64,000 nucleotides of DNA from positions 89,576 to 153,575 of the forward strand of contig NZ_JMGA01000022.1 of NCBI RefSeq assembly GCF_000765145.1. The letters run 5' to 3'. Positions 8,700-17,182 of the stretch are shown here, one piece after another. The stretch's first letter is position 1; each line of letters starts with the position of its first letter. A program made the position numbers and the translations under genes. This stretch comes from Desulfosporosinus sp. HMP52 (GTDB lineage: Bacteria; Bacillota; Desulfitobacteriia; Desulfitobacteriales; Desulfitobacteriaceae). Under the pieces are notes generated by a model. It did no database searches, was not told where the DNA came from, and saw nothing but the letters and a program-made list of their open reading frames with translations.

Positions 8700-9472
8700 T
8701 CTGGGATACACATGCGCATATCGATGATCCCAGCTATGCGGAAGATTTTCAGGAAGTTTTACTTCGAATTCAGTCAGCTCAGATTTCAAGGGTAACAAAT
8801 GTTGGCTATGATCTGCCTTCCTCGGAACGATCTGTCAAGTTGACTGAGGACTACAGTTTTATCTACGCAGCGATTGGAATACATCCTCATAACGCTCAAG
8901 ATGTTACAGTGGATACCTGGAATAGTCTGCTAGAGCTTGCTAAGAAGCCAAAAGTTCTGGCTTGGGGTGAAATTGGTCTGGATTACTACCGGGATTTATC
9001 TCCACGGCCTATTCAAAAAGAGGTATTTATTCAACAGATAAAGCTCGCTAATGAAATTGGATTGCCGATTGTTATCCATAATCGCGATGCCCACCAGGAT
9101 GTCTTAGAGATCGTCAAAGCTAATCCTCCGCAGTATGGGGGGGTATTTCACTGTTACTCAGGATCCTGGGAAATGGCAGAAATTCTTTTGAAATTAGGAT
9201 TTTACTTGTCTTTTGCTGGGCCCGTTACGTATAAAAACGCCCGCCATACCGTCGAGGTGGCGAAGCGCATCCCCCTAGATAGAATGTTAGTAGAAACAGA
9301 TTCCCCCTATTTAACTCCGGAGCCACGCCGGGGAAAACGTAACGAACCCACCTATGTTCGGGAAATTGTGCAGAAATTATCTGAAATTAAAAATATGAGC
9401 TTTGAGGATGCAGCAATTGCAACTATGCAAAATGCAGAAACGATCTTTAGACTAAAAGAACCTTCATTTTAG
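8696..9472 (+). CDS. tatD: TatD-family metal-dependent DNase
   Basis: A TIM-barrel metallohydrolase of 258 residues. Metal ligands are visible as DTHAHIDD at the N-terminus, GEIGLDYYRD, VIHNRDAH, FHCYSGSWEMAE and VETDSPYLTPEP. Family members are 3'-5' DNA exonucleases with roles in repair or DNA degradation. It shares ATGA with metG and therefore belongs to a two-gene operon, the same pairing as metS-yabD in B. subtilis. The stop codon is inside the left half of the downstream terminator. Confidence 0.93.
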   Translation: MIWDTHAHIDDPSYAEDFQEVLLRIQSAQISRVTNVGYDLPSSERSVKLTEDYSFIYAAIGIHPHNAQDVTVDTWNSLLELAKKPKVLAWGEIGLDYYRDLSPRPIQKEVFIQQIKLANEIGLPIVIHNRDAHQDVLEIVKANPPQYGGVFHCYSGSWEMAEILLKLGFYLSFAGPVTYKNARHTVEVAKRIPLDRMLVETDSPYLTPEPRRGKRNEPTYVREIVQKLSEIKNMSFEDAAIATMQNAETIFRLKEPSF

Positions 9473-9487
9473 AAGGTTCTTTTTTTT
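9457..9487 (+). terminator. Terminator of metG-tatD
   Basis: AGAACCTTC, a 6-base loop, GAAGGTTCT, then eight T residues. The stem starts inside the last codons of tatD. Confidence 0.9.
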
Positions 9488-9524
9488 GTGAAAACTTCAT
9501 ACGCTTTTTGTAAGGAGGGGTAAA

Positions 9525-10484
9525 ATGTATTCTTTGCCGATTACTACTTATTCCGATTATTGGCGTAAAACAAAGGCGTTGAGCGTATACTTTGGGAGTT
9601 TAGCAGTATTAGCCGCAGGTACCAGGTACTCATCACTATATGAAGGAGATAGCGGGAAGACGTTTAAACCATCAGTACAATTAGTTGATTCCATAAGTTT
9701 AAAAAGTGTAAGAACGAATGACTTCACTGAAGGTACTCTAACAGTCAAAAAAGGTAGTGAGAGTTTAGTTAAGCAAGGATTGAACAAACCTAGGCAAATG
9801 AGTCGGGGATTTCGAGGCTTTAGCCCGCAGGAGCCTAGTGTACTTGATCAATCAGAATCGCGAAGCTTGAATTTACAATTAGGTGATATAGAGTCAAGGA
9901 CGAGTAAAATAGCAATAGTTGATATGGAGTTGCCTTTTAAAACTGAATTTGTTGAATCCGAGAAAATCCCACCGGGAACTAGTCAGATCCAGGTTAAAGG
10001 GGAAAATGGCATTAGACGTCAAGTTATCAAGACCTTTGAGATCGGTGGACAACCTGTAGATCAGCAAGTTCAATCATTCTATGAACTTAAAAAGCCAAAG
10101 AATGAAGTCGTTCTCCGAAACACTCAACTCATTCCGAAGAAGAAGGTTATTATTGACAACTCAAAGCTTGAAGCTGGCAAGTTAGAGTTGGATTTGAGTA
10201 AGTTGAGTATTGCTAAAACTTTAAACGTTGAAGCAACTGCCTATACATTTACAGGAAATAATACAGCTACAGGTATTAAACCGAGAGAAGGGTTGATTGC
10301 AGTCGATCCTAGAGTAATAGCTATGGGAAGTCAGGTTTATGTTGAAGGGTACGGATATGCAATAGCTGCAGATACTGGCGGAAATATTCGTGGCCATAAA
10401 ATTGATGTCTTTTTCTCAACACTAAGACAATGTATTGATTGGGGCCGAAAGCCCGTAAGAATACATATATTAAATGCCAAATAA
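9525..10484 (+). CDS. 3D-domain cell-wall protein with G5-like region (YabE paralogue 1)
   Basis: A 319-residue protein. The N-terminus (residues 20-37) is weakly hydrophobic and could be a membrane anchor or signal. A G5-like segment follows at about residues 145-200 (GTSQIQVKGENGIRRQVIKTFEIGG...). The C-terminal 90 residues form a 3D domain: EATAYTFTGNNTATGIKPREG, VDPRVIAMGSQVYVEGYGYAIAADTGG and GHKIDVFF, with the three aspartates that name the family and that serve MltA-like lytic transglycosylase chemistry. It lies between tatD and rnmV, the location of yabE in Bacillus, and is followed by a second, longer 3D protein. It lacks the DUF348 repeats of that neighbour. RBS AAGGAGGGG at 9511. 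Confidence 0.82.
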   Translation: MYSLPITTYSDYWRKTKALSVYFGSLAVLAAGTRYSSLYEGDSGKTFKPSVQLVDSISLKSVRTNDFTEGTLTVKKGSESLVKQGLNKPRQMSRGFRGFSPQEPSVLDQSESRSLNLQLGDIESRTSKIAIVDMELPFKTEFVESEKIPPGTSQIQVKGENGIRRQVIKTFEIGGQPVDQQVQSFYELKKPKNEVVLRNTQLIPKKKVIIDNSKLEAGKLELDLSKLSIAKTLNVEATAYTFTGNNTATGIKPREGLIAVDPRVIAMGSQVYVEGYGYAIAADTGGNIRGHKIDVFFSTLRQCIDWGRKPVRIHILNAK

Positions 10485-10496
10485 TGTAAAAATATT

Positions 10497-10525
10497 TTGA
10501 CAAGTGACCACCTATGCCTTAAAAT
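10497..10525 (+). promoter_or_regulatory. Sigma-A promoter of the second 3D-domain gene
   Basis: TTGACA at 10497-10502, a 17-base spacer and TAAAAT at 10520-10525, 33 bases before the ATG at 10558. Confidence 0.65.
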
Positions 10526-10557
10526 GAAGTTGTTATCAGTAATTTTGGAGGGATTTA

Positions 10558-11733
10558 ATGTTTCAGAAGAATCCAACTCAGGTAGTAACCTTAGTTCGGA
10601 AATCTCGTATTGCTCAGATTGCAGTTGCTTTGGTCGGTATCATACTGGTTGCAGGCATAACAGTTTTATACAATGTGAAGACTATCAATGCCAATATAGA
10701 TGGCAAACAGGTTTGTATCAGAACTCTTTATGGGACAGTAGGCCAGGCACTTGAGCATTCGTCGAAAATTGAGTTTTATCCAGAAGATATTGTGAGTCCT
10801 TCAATAGATACCAAAGTTACCAGTGGGATGGCAGTTGATGTAAAAAGCAGCGTTCCAGTTAATCTCTCAGTTGATGGTCAGATTTTTAACACCCGAACGG
10901 CTAAAGAAACAGTAGGTGAAGCTCTTAGCGAGTTATCAGAACGTTATAAGCTTGAGATCAAAGATGTGGATGAAGTCAATGTTGCATTATCGGAATCAGT
11001 AACTGATAACATGGATATCCAAGTACTTAGATCAATCCCTATTAAAGTTAGTGCTGACGGAAAAAAAATAGATACTTATATTGCACCACGAACTGTGGCT
11101 GACGCTCTCAACAAGCTTGGTATAACCTTAGGGGCAGAAGATAGAATTTCTTTAGCTCTTGACCATATGTTGGAGCCTAATGACCAACTGAATGTGGTTC
11201 GGGTTACCCATCCTATTGAGACCGTAAAAAGTGAGATCCCCTATCAAATAGTTGCTCAACCTGCTGATTACCCCCTTGGCTTACCGGATAGAATAGTCAG
11301 TCGGGGCTCTAACGGTCTTCAAGAACAGACAGTAAGACTGACACTTGAGGATGGAAAAGAAGTAGATCGTGAAATACTCAACCAACGGGTTGTGAAACCT
11401 CCCACAAATCAAGTTGTTTCCCGCGGTACACAGACGACAATTTCCAGGGGGGGAAATACCATTAGCTTTAAACGAGCTTATGTCATGAAAGCGTCTGCGT
11501 ATTGTATGCCAGGAGGGAAAACCGCTACCGGCGCATCGGTTGGTAAAGGAATTATTGCAGTTGATCCCAGAGTGATTCCGCTAGGAAAGTCAGTTTATGT
11601 TGAAGGGTATGGTTATGCCAAAGCTCTTGATACCGGTGGAGCAATCCGTGGAGAGCGTGTCGACCTTTATATGGATTCTAGACAAGCTGCTTTATCATGG
11701 GGAGTTCGAACCGTCACAGTATATGTTCAATAA
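10558..11733 (+). CDS. yabE: YabE-like protein: DUF348 repeats, G5 and 3D domains
   Basis: A 391-residue cell-wall protein. A membrane anchor lies at residues 17-37 (IAQIAVALVGIILVAGITVLY). Three ubiquitin-like DUF348 repeats follow at about residues 40-210 (each with a TVGEAL/TVADAL-type motif), then a G5 domain (about 215-295; REILNQRVVKPPTNQVVSRGT) and a C-terminal 3D domain (SAYCMPGGKTATGASVGKGIIAVDPRVIPLGKSVYVEGYGYAKALDTGG is the full core, aspartates at its VDPR, LDTGG and RVDLY positions). This is the architecture of B. subtilis YabE and of Rpf-like/Sps proteins of Firmicutes, thought to cleave glycan strands. It has its own promoter and a strong terminator, so it is not strictly in an operon with paralogue 1. 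Confidence 0.9.
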   Translation: MFQKNPTQVVTLVRKSRIAQIAVALVGIILVAGITVLYNVKTINANIDGKQVCIRTLYGTVGQALEHSSKIEFYPEDIVSPSIDTKVTSGMAVDVKSSVPVNLSVDGQIFNTRTAKETVGEALSELSERYKLEIKDVDEVNVALSESVTDNMDIQVLRSIPIKVSADGKKIDTYIAPRTVADALNKLGITLGAEDRISLALDHMLEPNDQLNVVRVTHPIETVKSEIPYQIVAQPADYPLGLPDRIVSRGSNGLQEQTVRLTLEDGKEVDREILNQRVVKPPTNQVVSRGTQTTISRGGNTISFKRAYVMKASAYCMPGGKTATGASVGKGIIAVDPRVIPLGKSVYVEGYGYAKALDTGGAIRGERVDLYMDSRQAALSWGVRTVTVYVQ

Positions 11734-11783
11734 TTCAGCCCTTTCATAACACTTAAGCCGTTACTTCAACTTAAATAAATGGA

Positions 11784-11817
11784 AAGAAGCCTTAGGTCAA
11801 GCCAAGGCTTCTTTTTT
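11784..11817 (+). terminator. Terminator of yabE
   Basis: AAGAAGCCTT, a 10-base loop and AAGGCTTCTT, running into TTTTG. It separates yabE from cwlD. Confidence 0.88.
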
Positions 11818-11893
11818 GTTAAGAACTGAAAGTATATCTTTATTTATCAGCACATAATCATTAAGAAGAATCGCTAATTGGGGGAGTGCTAAA

Positions 11894-12601
11894 ATGCGAT
11901 GGCCGAAGGTGATTATTGGAACAAAGCTAGCTATTTTGCTTGTCATTGGTGTTATGGGTACACTAGTACTCTCGGTATTTTGGCAAGGCTCTGCAGCCGT
12001 AATTAGTCAATTTGAAAACCGCTATGTGGTAATGCTTGATCCTGGGCACGGAGGGTATGATCCTGGAGCAGTTTCATCTAAAGGTGTCTATGAAAAAGCC
12101 ATTAATCTAAAGATTGCCCAGAAAGTTAAGGAGATGTTGCAGCCAAGTGGTATTGAAGTTTTTCTTACACGTGAGGAAGATCTTGATTATGTTCCTGATG
12201 GAGTTAAAGGAAAGACGACAAAGAAACAAATTGATTTAAATCATCGGATTGAAATGGCCAAAGAAGAGAAGGCAGATATATTTGTGAGCCTACATGTCAA
12301 TGCAACTAAAACAGGTCAAAATTCTGGGGCAGAAACATTTTACCATTATAAATCAGAATCTGGAAAAAGATTGGCGGAATTAATCCAACAAGAAATGATA
12401 AAAATAAATGGGATGAATCGTAGGGTTGCCAAACCTGGAGATTTTTATATTATTAAAAACACTAGTATGCCCGCTGTAATCGTAGAGGTTGGTTATCTTT
12501 CGAGTGCTAAGGAACAGAAGAAGCTACAACAGACTTGGTATCAAGAACAACTATCTAGAGCAATTGCCAAAGGTATTTCTAATTATTTCGAACTTCCATA
12601 A
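11894..12601 (+). CDS. cwlD: Spore-cortex N-acetylmuramoyl-L-alanine amidase CwlD
   Basis: An Amidase_3 zinc enzyme of 235 residues, the length of B. subtilis CwlD (237). It has an N-terminal membrane anchor (residues 5-30), MLDPGHGGYDPGA with zinc ligand His52, Glu67, a second histidine in SLHVNA (His134) and the catalytic VEVGYLS motif. The insert LTREEDLDYVPDGVKGKTTKKQ matches the CwlD subgroup more than vegetative amidases. CwlD removes peptides from cortex glycan so that muramic delta-lactam can form, which germination enzymes need. The gene stands alone between two terminators. Neighbouring sporulation genes support a sporulation role. Confidence 0.88.
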   Translation: MRWPKVIIGTKLAILLVIGVMGTLVLSVFWQGSAAVISQFENRYVVMLDPGHGGYDPGAVSSKGVYEKAINLKIAQKVKEMLQPSGIEVFLTREEDLDYVPDGVKGKTTKKQIDLNHRIEMAKEEKADIFVSLHVNATKTGQNSGAETFYHYKSESGKRLAELIQQEMIKINGMNRRVAKPGDFYIIKNTSMPAVIVEVGYLSSAKEQKKLQQTWYQEQLSRAIAKGISNYFELP

Positions 12602-12709
12602 TTAGCTTGAATAGGATATTAACGTACAATCCTTATATACATAACCTCTTTTTGAAGCGGGGAAGATAAAGTCAGTTACCGAATCTAGATTAAGGAGTTG
12701 AAGTGAAGC

Positions 12710-13876
12710 ATGAAACGGTTTCTGACTTTATTAGCGAGTAGCACTTTGGTTTTAAGCCTTTCTTTGGCAGGATGTACAAATGTTCAACCACCGGCTGCTC
12801 CGGAAGCCCCTGAGCAAACAACACAATTGCCGGAAGCCGAAGCAGGAGCAACACGTGATTCTGTATTAGGTCCCGAGAAGCGGGTAGTCATGGGGTTTTA
12901 TACTGACCAGGAAGGACCAGTGCCCAGCTCAAAAGAATCTACATTAAAAAATGCAAAACTATTGGATGAAGTAGCGTTTTTTTGGTATTCCTTTGATGCA
13001 AACGGTAAAGTCATTCCGACTGGGGAGATCGATCTAAAGTTAAAGGATCAGGTTCAAAAGAATGGCTCCAAAGCCTATGCCTTAGTGCATAACATGAAAT
13101 TAAAAGGGACTGTTGGCTTTGATGAGAATTTGGCTCATAGTGTATTATCCAACCCAGGAAAAAGATCAAACCTAGTTACAAATTTAGTCAATCTGACAAC
13201 GAAGGATAATTGGGATGGTATTTCTATTGACATTGAAAAAACTCCCCCTGGAGATCGAGACAATTTCTCAGCCTTTGTTGCAGAACTGAAAAAAGCCTTG
13301 CAAGCAAAGGACAAAGTTTTAAACATTTCTATTCCTGCAAAATTTGCAGATTATCCATCTGACCTTTGGTCGGGAGCTTACGATTATGCAGCAATCGGAA
13401 AATCTGCTGACCAAATCATTCTTATGACTTATGATGAGCATGGGCTGGGAACAACTCAAGGACCTGTGGCATCTGAAGGATGGGTTGATCGGGTTATCAA
13501 ATTTGCAGTAGGAAAAATTCCTAAAGAAAAAATTGTAATGGGTCTGCCAGTTTACTCCTTTGACTGGGGAACTAATAAACCTACAATGCCCGACTATCTG
13601 TCTTACGCACAAACCATTGAGAGGGCCAAGAAACATGGGGTAGAGATTCAGACCGACCCTAATGCCAAGGTTCCGCAATTTACCTATACAGCAAATGGGA
13701 TTCGTCATGAAGTTTACTTTGAAAATATAGCTAGCTTAAGAGCAAAAATGGATGATGCGCTGAAGCATAAACTACATGGGGTTGCTGTTTGGAGATTAGG
13801 AATGGAAGATCCTCAGATTTGGGAACAACTTCTGAAGACCTATGGAACAAACAAAGAGACCCAGGAAAAGAAATAA
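12710..13876 (+). CDS. Glycoside hydrolase family 18 lipoprotein
   Basis: A 388-residue exported protein with lipobox SLAGC (Cys22) and a Pro/Glu-rich linker (residues 25-50). A GH18 TIM barrel occupies about residues 58-380. The catalytic motif is DGISIDIEKTPPG, whose Asp-X-Glu places the acid/base Glu. Other family marks are LMTYDEHG and GLPVYSFDWG near the barrel end. Related Firmicute proteins (SleL/YaaH, YvbX, YdhD) cleave N-acetylglucosaminyl bonds in spore or cell-wall peptidoglycan. No LysM or SLH domain is present. Following cwlD, a cortex or wall role seems likely, but the exact substrate is unknown. Confidence 0.82.
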   Translation: MKRFLTLLASSTLVLSLSLAGCTNVQPPAAPEAPEQTTQLPEAEAGATRDSVLGPEKRVVMGFYTDQEGPVPSSKESTLKNAKLLDEVAFFWYSFDANGKVIPTGEIDLKLKDQVQKNGSKAYALVHNMKLKGTVGFDENLAHSVLSNPGKRSNLVTNLVNLTTKDNWDGISIDIEKTPPGDRDNFSAFVAELKKALQAKDKVLNISIPAKFADYPSDLWSGAYDYAAIGKSADQIILMTYDEHGLGTTQGPVASEGWVDRVIKFAVGKIPKEKIVMGLPVYSFDWGTNKPTMPDYLSYAQTIERAKKHGVEIQTDPNAKVPQFTYTANGIRHEVYFENIASLRAKMDDALKHKLHGVAVWRLGMEDPQIWEQLLKTYGTNKETQEKK

Positions 13877-13890
13877 GCTGAAATATTTTT

Positions 13891-13924
13891 TAAAAGCCCT
13901 CACTGAAGTGGGGGCTTTTATTTG
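13891..13924 (+). terminator. Terminator of the GH18 gene
   Basis: AAAAGCCCTCAC, TGAA, GTGGGGGCTTTT with one wobble, then ATTT. Confidence 0.85.
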
Positions 13925-13977
13925 AGTATTTGAACATTCTCGGTTAAGATATAAGAGTTGAAAACGGAGGAATCAAA

Positions 13978-14526
13978 ATGATAAAGGAACTAATAGTTGT
14001 TGAAGGGAAAAATGACGCTCATGCAGTGCGCTTAGCCCTTGGTGAAGTGGATATAATATGGACTGATGGTTATGGGCTTACGAAAAAAAAGCTGGAATAC
14101 ATTGCAGAAATGGCCAATCGACAAGGGGTAATTGTATTTACTGACCCGGATACAGTCGGAGAACAGATCCGCAATCGTATTCGAAGGCACGTACCAAAGG
14201 CGAAGCATGTTTACTTAGCAAGAAAGGTCGCAACTAAGCAAGGGGATATTGGGGTTGAGAACGCAGCACTTGAGGAAATTCGACGTGCTTTTGCACAGAT
14301 CCAGCAAGAGCAGTTTGAGGTGGGTCAGTTTAGTATTGAGGATTTAGTACATGCTGGCCTTGCAGGGGCTGGACATGCTAAAGAATATCGGTTAGCTCTT
14401 GGCCGCAAGTTGGGAATTGGAGATTGTAATGCAAAACAATTTCTTCATCGTTTAAACAGGTTTGGAATTTCTCGTCAGGAGTTTTTCCAAGTACTAGAGG
14501 AGGTGCAACATGGAGAGTGCAGCTGA
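13978..14526 (+). CDS. rnmV: Ribonuclease M5
   Basis: A TOPRIM-domain endonuclease (182 residues) that matures the 5' and 3' ends of 5S rRNA in low-GC Gram-positives. TOPRIM residues are visible: the catalytic glutamate in VVEGKNDAHAV and the DxD in VIVFTDPDTVGEQIRNRI. The C-terminal DUF4093 region (VGQFSIEDLVHAGLAG onward) is complete. RBS GGAGGAATCAAA precedes ATG 13978. It overlaps rsmA by 17 bases, as in Bacillus, where rnmV-ksgA are also paired. Confidence 0.95.
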   Translation: MIKELIVVEGKNDAHAVRLALGEVDIIWTDGYGLTKKKLEYIAEMANRQGVIVFTDPDTVGEQIRNRIRRHVPKAKHVYLARKVATKQGDIGVENAALEEIRRAFAQIQQEQFEVGQFSIEDLVHAGLAGAGHAKEYRLALGRKLGIGDCNAKQFLHRLNRFGISRQEFFQVLEEVQHGECS

Positions 14527-15334
14527 ATATACTCAACGTTTGGTCAAACATGGGGCACGGGCTTTGAAATCCATGGGCCAAAATTTTTTAATAAATGATG
14601 AAGTAATTGATGGAATTGTTGCAGCAAGTGAATTACAAACAGATATTCCCTTAGTTGAAATTGGACCTGGTTTGGGTGTGTTAACTCGAAAATTAGCGCC
14701 AAGAGTACCGCAGATGTGGGCAATAGAGTTAGACCAACAGAAAATAAATCTTTTACACAAAGAACTTAAGGAGCACTCTGTGGAAATTGTTCACCAAGAT
14801 GCTTTAAAGGTAAATTTAAGGGATTTATGGGGCGATAGAATGGGGTATTTGATAGGAAATTTACCCTACTACATTACCAGCCCACTAATCATGCATTTTT
14901 TAGAGCAAGCTGACCTTTTAAGTGGGATGACTATCATGGTTCAAAAAGAGGTTGCTGATCGGATTAATGCTCAGCCAGGCAGTAAAATATATGGAATTTT
15001 ATCTATCGCAGTCCAAATATCAGCCAATGTCACAAAAATTATGAATGTTTCAGCAAATTCTTTTTGGCCTGTTCCTAAAGTAGATTCGGCAGTAATTAGG
15101 CTAGACCTCCGCCCTTATCCAGGATTTGATGTGGATAAGAAAGACTTCTTCCGGGTTGTTAAAGCTGCCTTCAGCCAACGAAGAAAGACCTTAGGGAACT
15201 CATTGGCCGGTGGGTTAGGCTTAAAAAAAGAGGAAGTCATCGAACGCATGCAGTGTGCGGGGATTTCAGATGGTAGACGAGCGGAGTCCCTGAGTATTGA
15301 GGAATTTATAGTATTAACTAAGGCCTTTATTTAA
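14510..15334 (+). CDS. rsmA: 16S rRNA A1518/A1519 dimethyltransferase (KsgA)
   Basis: SAM-dependent methyltransferase of 274 residues that dimethylates two adjacent adenines in helix 45 of 16S rRNA. It has SMGQNFLINDEVI, the cofactor motif VEIGPGLGVLTRKL, the catalytic NLPYYITSP, and the C-terminal VPKVDSAVIRL and FSQRRKTLGNSL. The ATG lies inside the end of rnmV with RBS AGGAGG at 14499-14504. A terminator follows. Confidence 0.96.
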   Translation: MESAAEYTQRLVKHGARALKSMGQNFLINDEVIDGIVAASELQTDIPLVEIGPGLGVLTRKLAPRVPQMWAIELDQQKINLLHKELKEHSVEIVHQDALKVNLRDLWGDRMGYLIGNLPYYITSPLIMHFLEQADLLSGMTIMVQKEVADRINAQPGSKIYGILSIAVQISANVTKIMNVSANSFWPVPKVDSAVIRLDLRPYPGFDVDKKDFFRVVKAAFSQRRKTLGNSLAGGLGLKKEEVIERMQCAGISDGRRAESLSIEEFIVLTKAFI

Positions 15335-15388
15335 AAACAGAGATTAATAGTCAAAGGGATGTAGGGGTTATAGTCAAGTAGGCTTGAA

Positions 15389-15416
15389 CAAAGCTCTCCG
15401 TGTGGAGGGCTTTTAT
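15389..15416 (+). terminator. Terminator of rnmV-rsmA
   Basis: AAAGCTCTCC, GTGT loop, GGAGGGCTTTT with one mismatch, then ATTATT. Confidence 0.8.
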
Positions 15417-15546
15417 TATTTATAATAAATATTTGATTTTGAGGGCATAAAACAGGAAAAAAATCCAAAACTATAAAAAAGGTTCTGACTGTTTTTTCGG
15501 AATATCAATTAGATTAAGTTTTACATACTGGGGGTCGAAGGGAATA

Positions 15547-16140
15547 TTGGAAAAAGGTAAGCACCGCTCAATAAAATGGTCGAGCGTTATTGCTACGTCT
15601 GCCACTTCTGTGTTAGCGCTGACTGCATTAGTTACTGTATACCTAACAGTTGCCGCTTGGAAAGTTCAGCAAGGGACGACACGTCCTTATTTTGTACTCA
15701 AAGAGTCGCCAAAAGTAGAGATAAGCAATGAACTTAGCTTAGAATTAAAATTTAATAATGTGGGGGTACACCCGGCGGTTGATCTTTCTAGTGAGACTAT
15801 CGTTTTCGATGAACAATTATCTGCAGAGCCCGTTTATAATGATGAGTCATCAATTGTCAACGAGATACCTAAAGATGCTGCTTCAAGCCTGGTAATGAAT
15901 ATACCCAGTGACGAAATGTACCTTAAACAATCAAATATTAATGCTCATTACGTAGTAGTTGATTTATTGTACACAGATCCCATCTTAAATAAATCTTATA
16001 ATCAAACGATTTACATGAAGTGGAGCGGAGTGAATGAGGGAAAGATGCAACCAATTGTACACGTACAAGCTGATGAAAAGGAAGAGATTTTAGATTACTT
16101 TCAAAAGTATAATATTGATCCAAGATTGAGAAGGGCTTAA
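15547..16140 (+). CDS. Hypothetical membrane-anchored protein
   Basis: I do not recognise this 197-residue protein. It begins with TTG (GAAGGGAATA just upstream serves as a poor RBS), has a basic N-terminus and one transmembrane segment at about residues 13-35 (VIATSATSVLALTALVTVYLTV), then a soluble domain of about 160 residues predicted to be mostly beta (LELKFNNVGVHPAVDL, HYVVVDLLYTDPI, QTIYMKWSG). The C-terminus is charged and probably helical. It contains no cysteine or obvious catalytic motif. The pattern resembles small membrane-tethered beta-sandwich proteins. It sits alone between the rsmA terminator and a convergent glycosyltransferase. It is probably a real gene because it keeps a full-length frame and sensible composition, but the function is unknown. 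Confidence 0.65.
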   Translation: MEKGKHRSIKWSSVIATSATSVLALTALVTVYLTVAAWKVQQGTTRPYFVLKESPKVEISNELSLELKFNNVGVHPAVDLSSETIVFDEQLSAEPVYNDESSIVNEIPKDAASSLVMNIPSDEMYLKQSNINAHYVVVDLLYTDPILNKSYNQTIYMKWSGVNEGKMQPIVHVQADEKEEILDYFQKYNIDPRLRRA

Positions 16141-16146
16141 AGACAA

Positions 16147-17016
16147 CTAGAAAGCTTCAGGTAGATTTGGCGATGGCAGGGGAGATCCGGGGATAATTAT
16201 ATGCTGTTCAAAGAAAATTCCTTCAGACTTAAGGGACTGCTCCCAGTATTCAAGAAGATCAAAACGTCGTTCAGGATGATAGCCTAATAAAGTGTGTTTT
16301 CCCAAGGATCTAGAGGGAGGTTCATTTTTAACAAGGGATAATCCCATTAAGCAATCTCCGATAATGGTTTCAGCAATTAATCGGGCATGACGACGATGTT
16401 TTCTGGGAGAATGAAGAGCTTCGTGGGGAATTGATGTAGCAACTTTAACAGTCAGGTTGTTTTTTTGGGCCCAATATAGGGTAAGGGGTGGGATTGCTAT
16501 TGCTTCAGGGGGGAGAGTGGACAGAGCTCGTTGGGAAAGTGCATGTGGTCCGTGTGTTGGGGTTGCGAGGCCAAGGCTTTTAAACAAATCCAGCTCACGG
16601 TTTAGTTTTGCCCTAAACCTTAAGACTAGATTGGCCAACTTTTGACGATGTGGAATATAAGGATAGCAGTTTGTTAAGGCGACATCGACTCCTGACTCTA
16701 TGGAATCAAGAAGTTTAACGAGATTCTCATAGATATCTCCAGACATATCCCCATCGACGAAGAGGGCCCCTTTAACACCTAAATGGCGTGCATAGAGTGC
16801 TCCAATTGCCCTCGGGATATCAATTCCCAGGGAGTCCGAGAAATAGAGAGTGTGAATTCTAGCATCAGGAATTGAACGGACAAGTTCAAATGTCCGGTCT
16901 GTACAGCCATTGAGTACTAATATGATATGACTGATAGGAAGACGCAGAATGGTGGTCAAGGCAGCCAAGATGCTCTTTTCTTCATTTTGGGCTGGAATGA
17001 TGCCTGCGAACATCAT
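16147..17016 (-). CDS. Family 2 glycosyltransferase
   Basis: A GT-A fold glycosyltransferase of 289 residues without membrane segments. The N-terminus reads FAGIIPAQNEEKSI, the typical nucleotide-sugar binding start of GT2, followed by IILVLNGCTDRT and the metal-binding ALFVDGDMSGD near residue 90. The C-terminal part (HALSQRALSTLPPE, IPHEALHSPRKHRRHARLI) should carry acceptor specificity, which I cannot assign. It is transcribed away from yabG; tandem ATGs at 17016 and 17013 follow a GGGGGT RBS. Location next to yabG suggests, but does not prove, a spore or cell-envelope glycan role. Confidence 0.78.
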   Translation of the reverse strand: MMFAGIIPAQNEEKSILAALTTILRLPISHIILVLNGCTDRTFELVRSIPDARIHTLYFSDSLGIDIPRAIGALYARHLGVKGALFVDGDMSGDIYENLVKLLDSIESGVDVALTNCYPYIPHRQKLANLVLRFRAKLNRELDLFKSLGLATPTHGPHALSQRALSTLPPEAIAIPPLTLYWAQKNNLTVKVATSIPHEALHSPRKHRRHARLIAETIIGDCLMGLSLVKNEPPSRSLGKHTLLGYHPERRFDLLEYWEQSLKSEGIFFEQHIIIPGSPLPSPNLPEAF

Positions 17017-17182
17017 GGAGACCCCCTTTTACGTAAATTGTTATAATTCTAATATATGCCGTTTTAGTCAGGTTCGACATAGGATATGGAGATATAGCAA
17101 ACTTACTATCATAACTATGATGAAATTCTATCTAAAAGCTTAAAATGGCCGATTTAGATTTGCCAAAGAGGGGGTCAGACTG

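Noticed and set aside
17078..17086. Sigma-K promoter for yabG from CATAGGATA.
   Set aside because: The -10 fits but no AC-containing -35 lies at the right distance and the leader would be about 90 bases; too weak to list.
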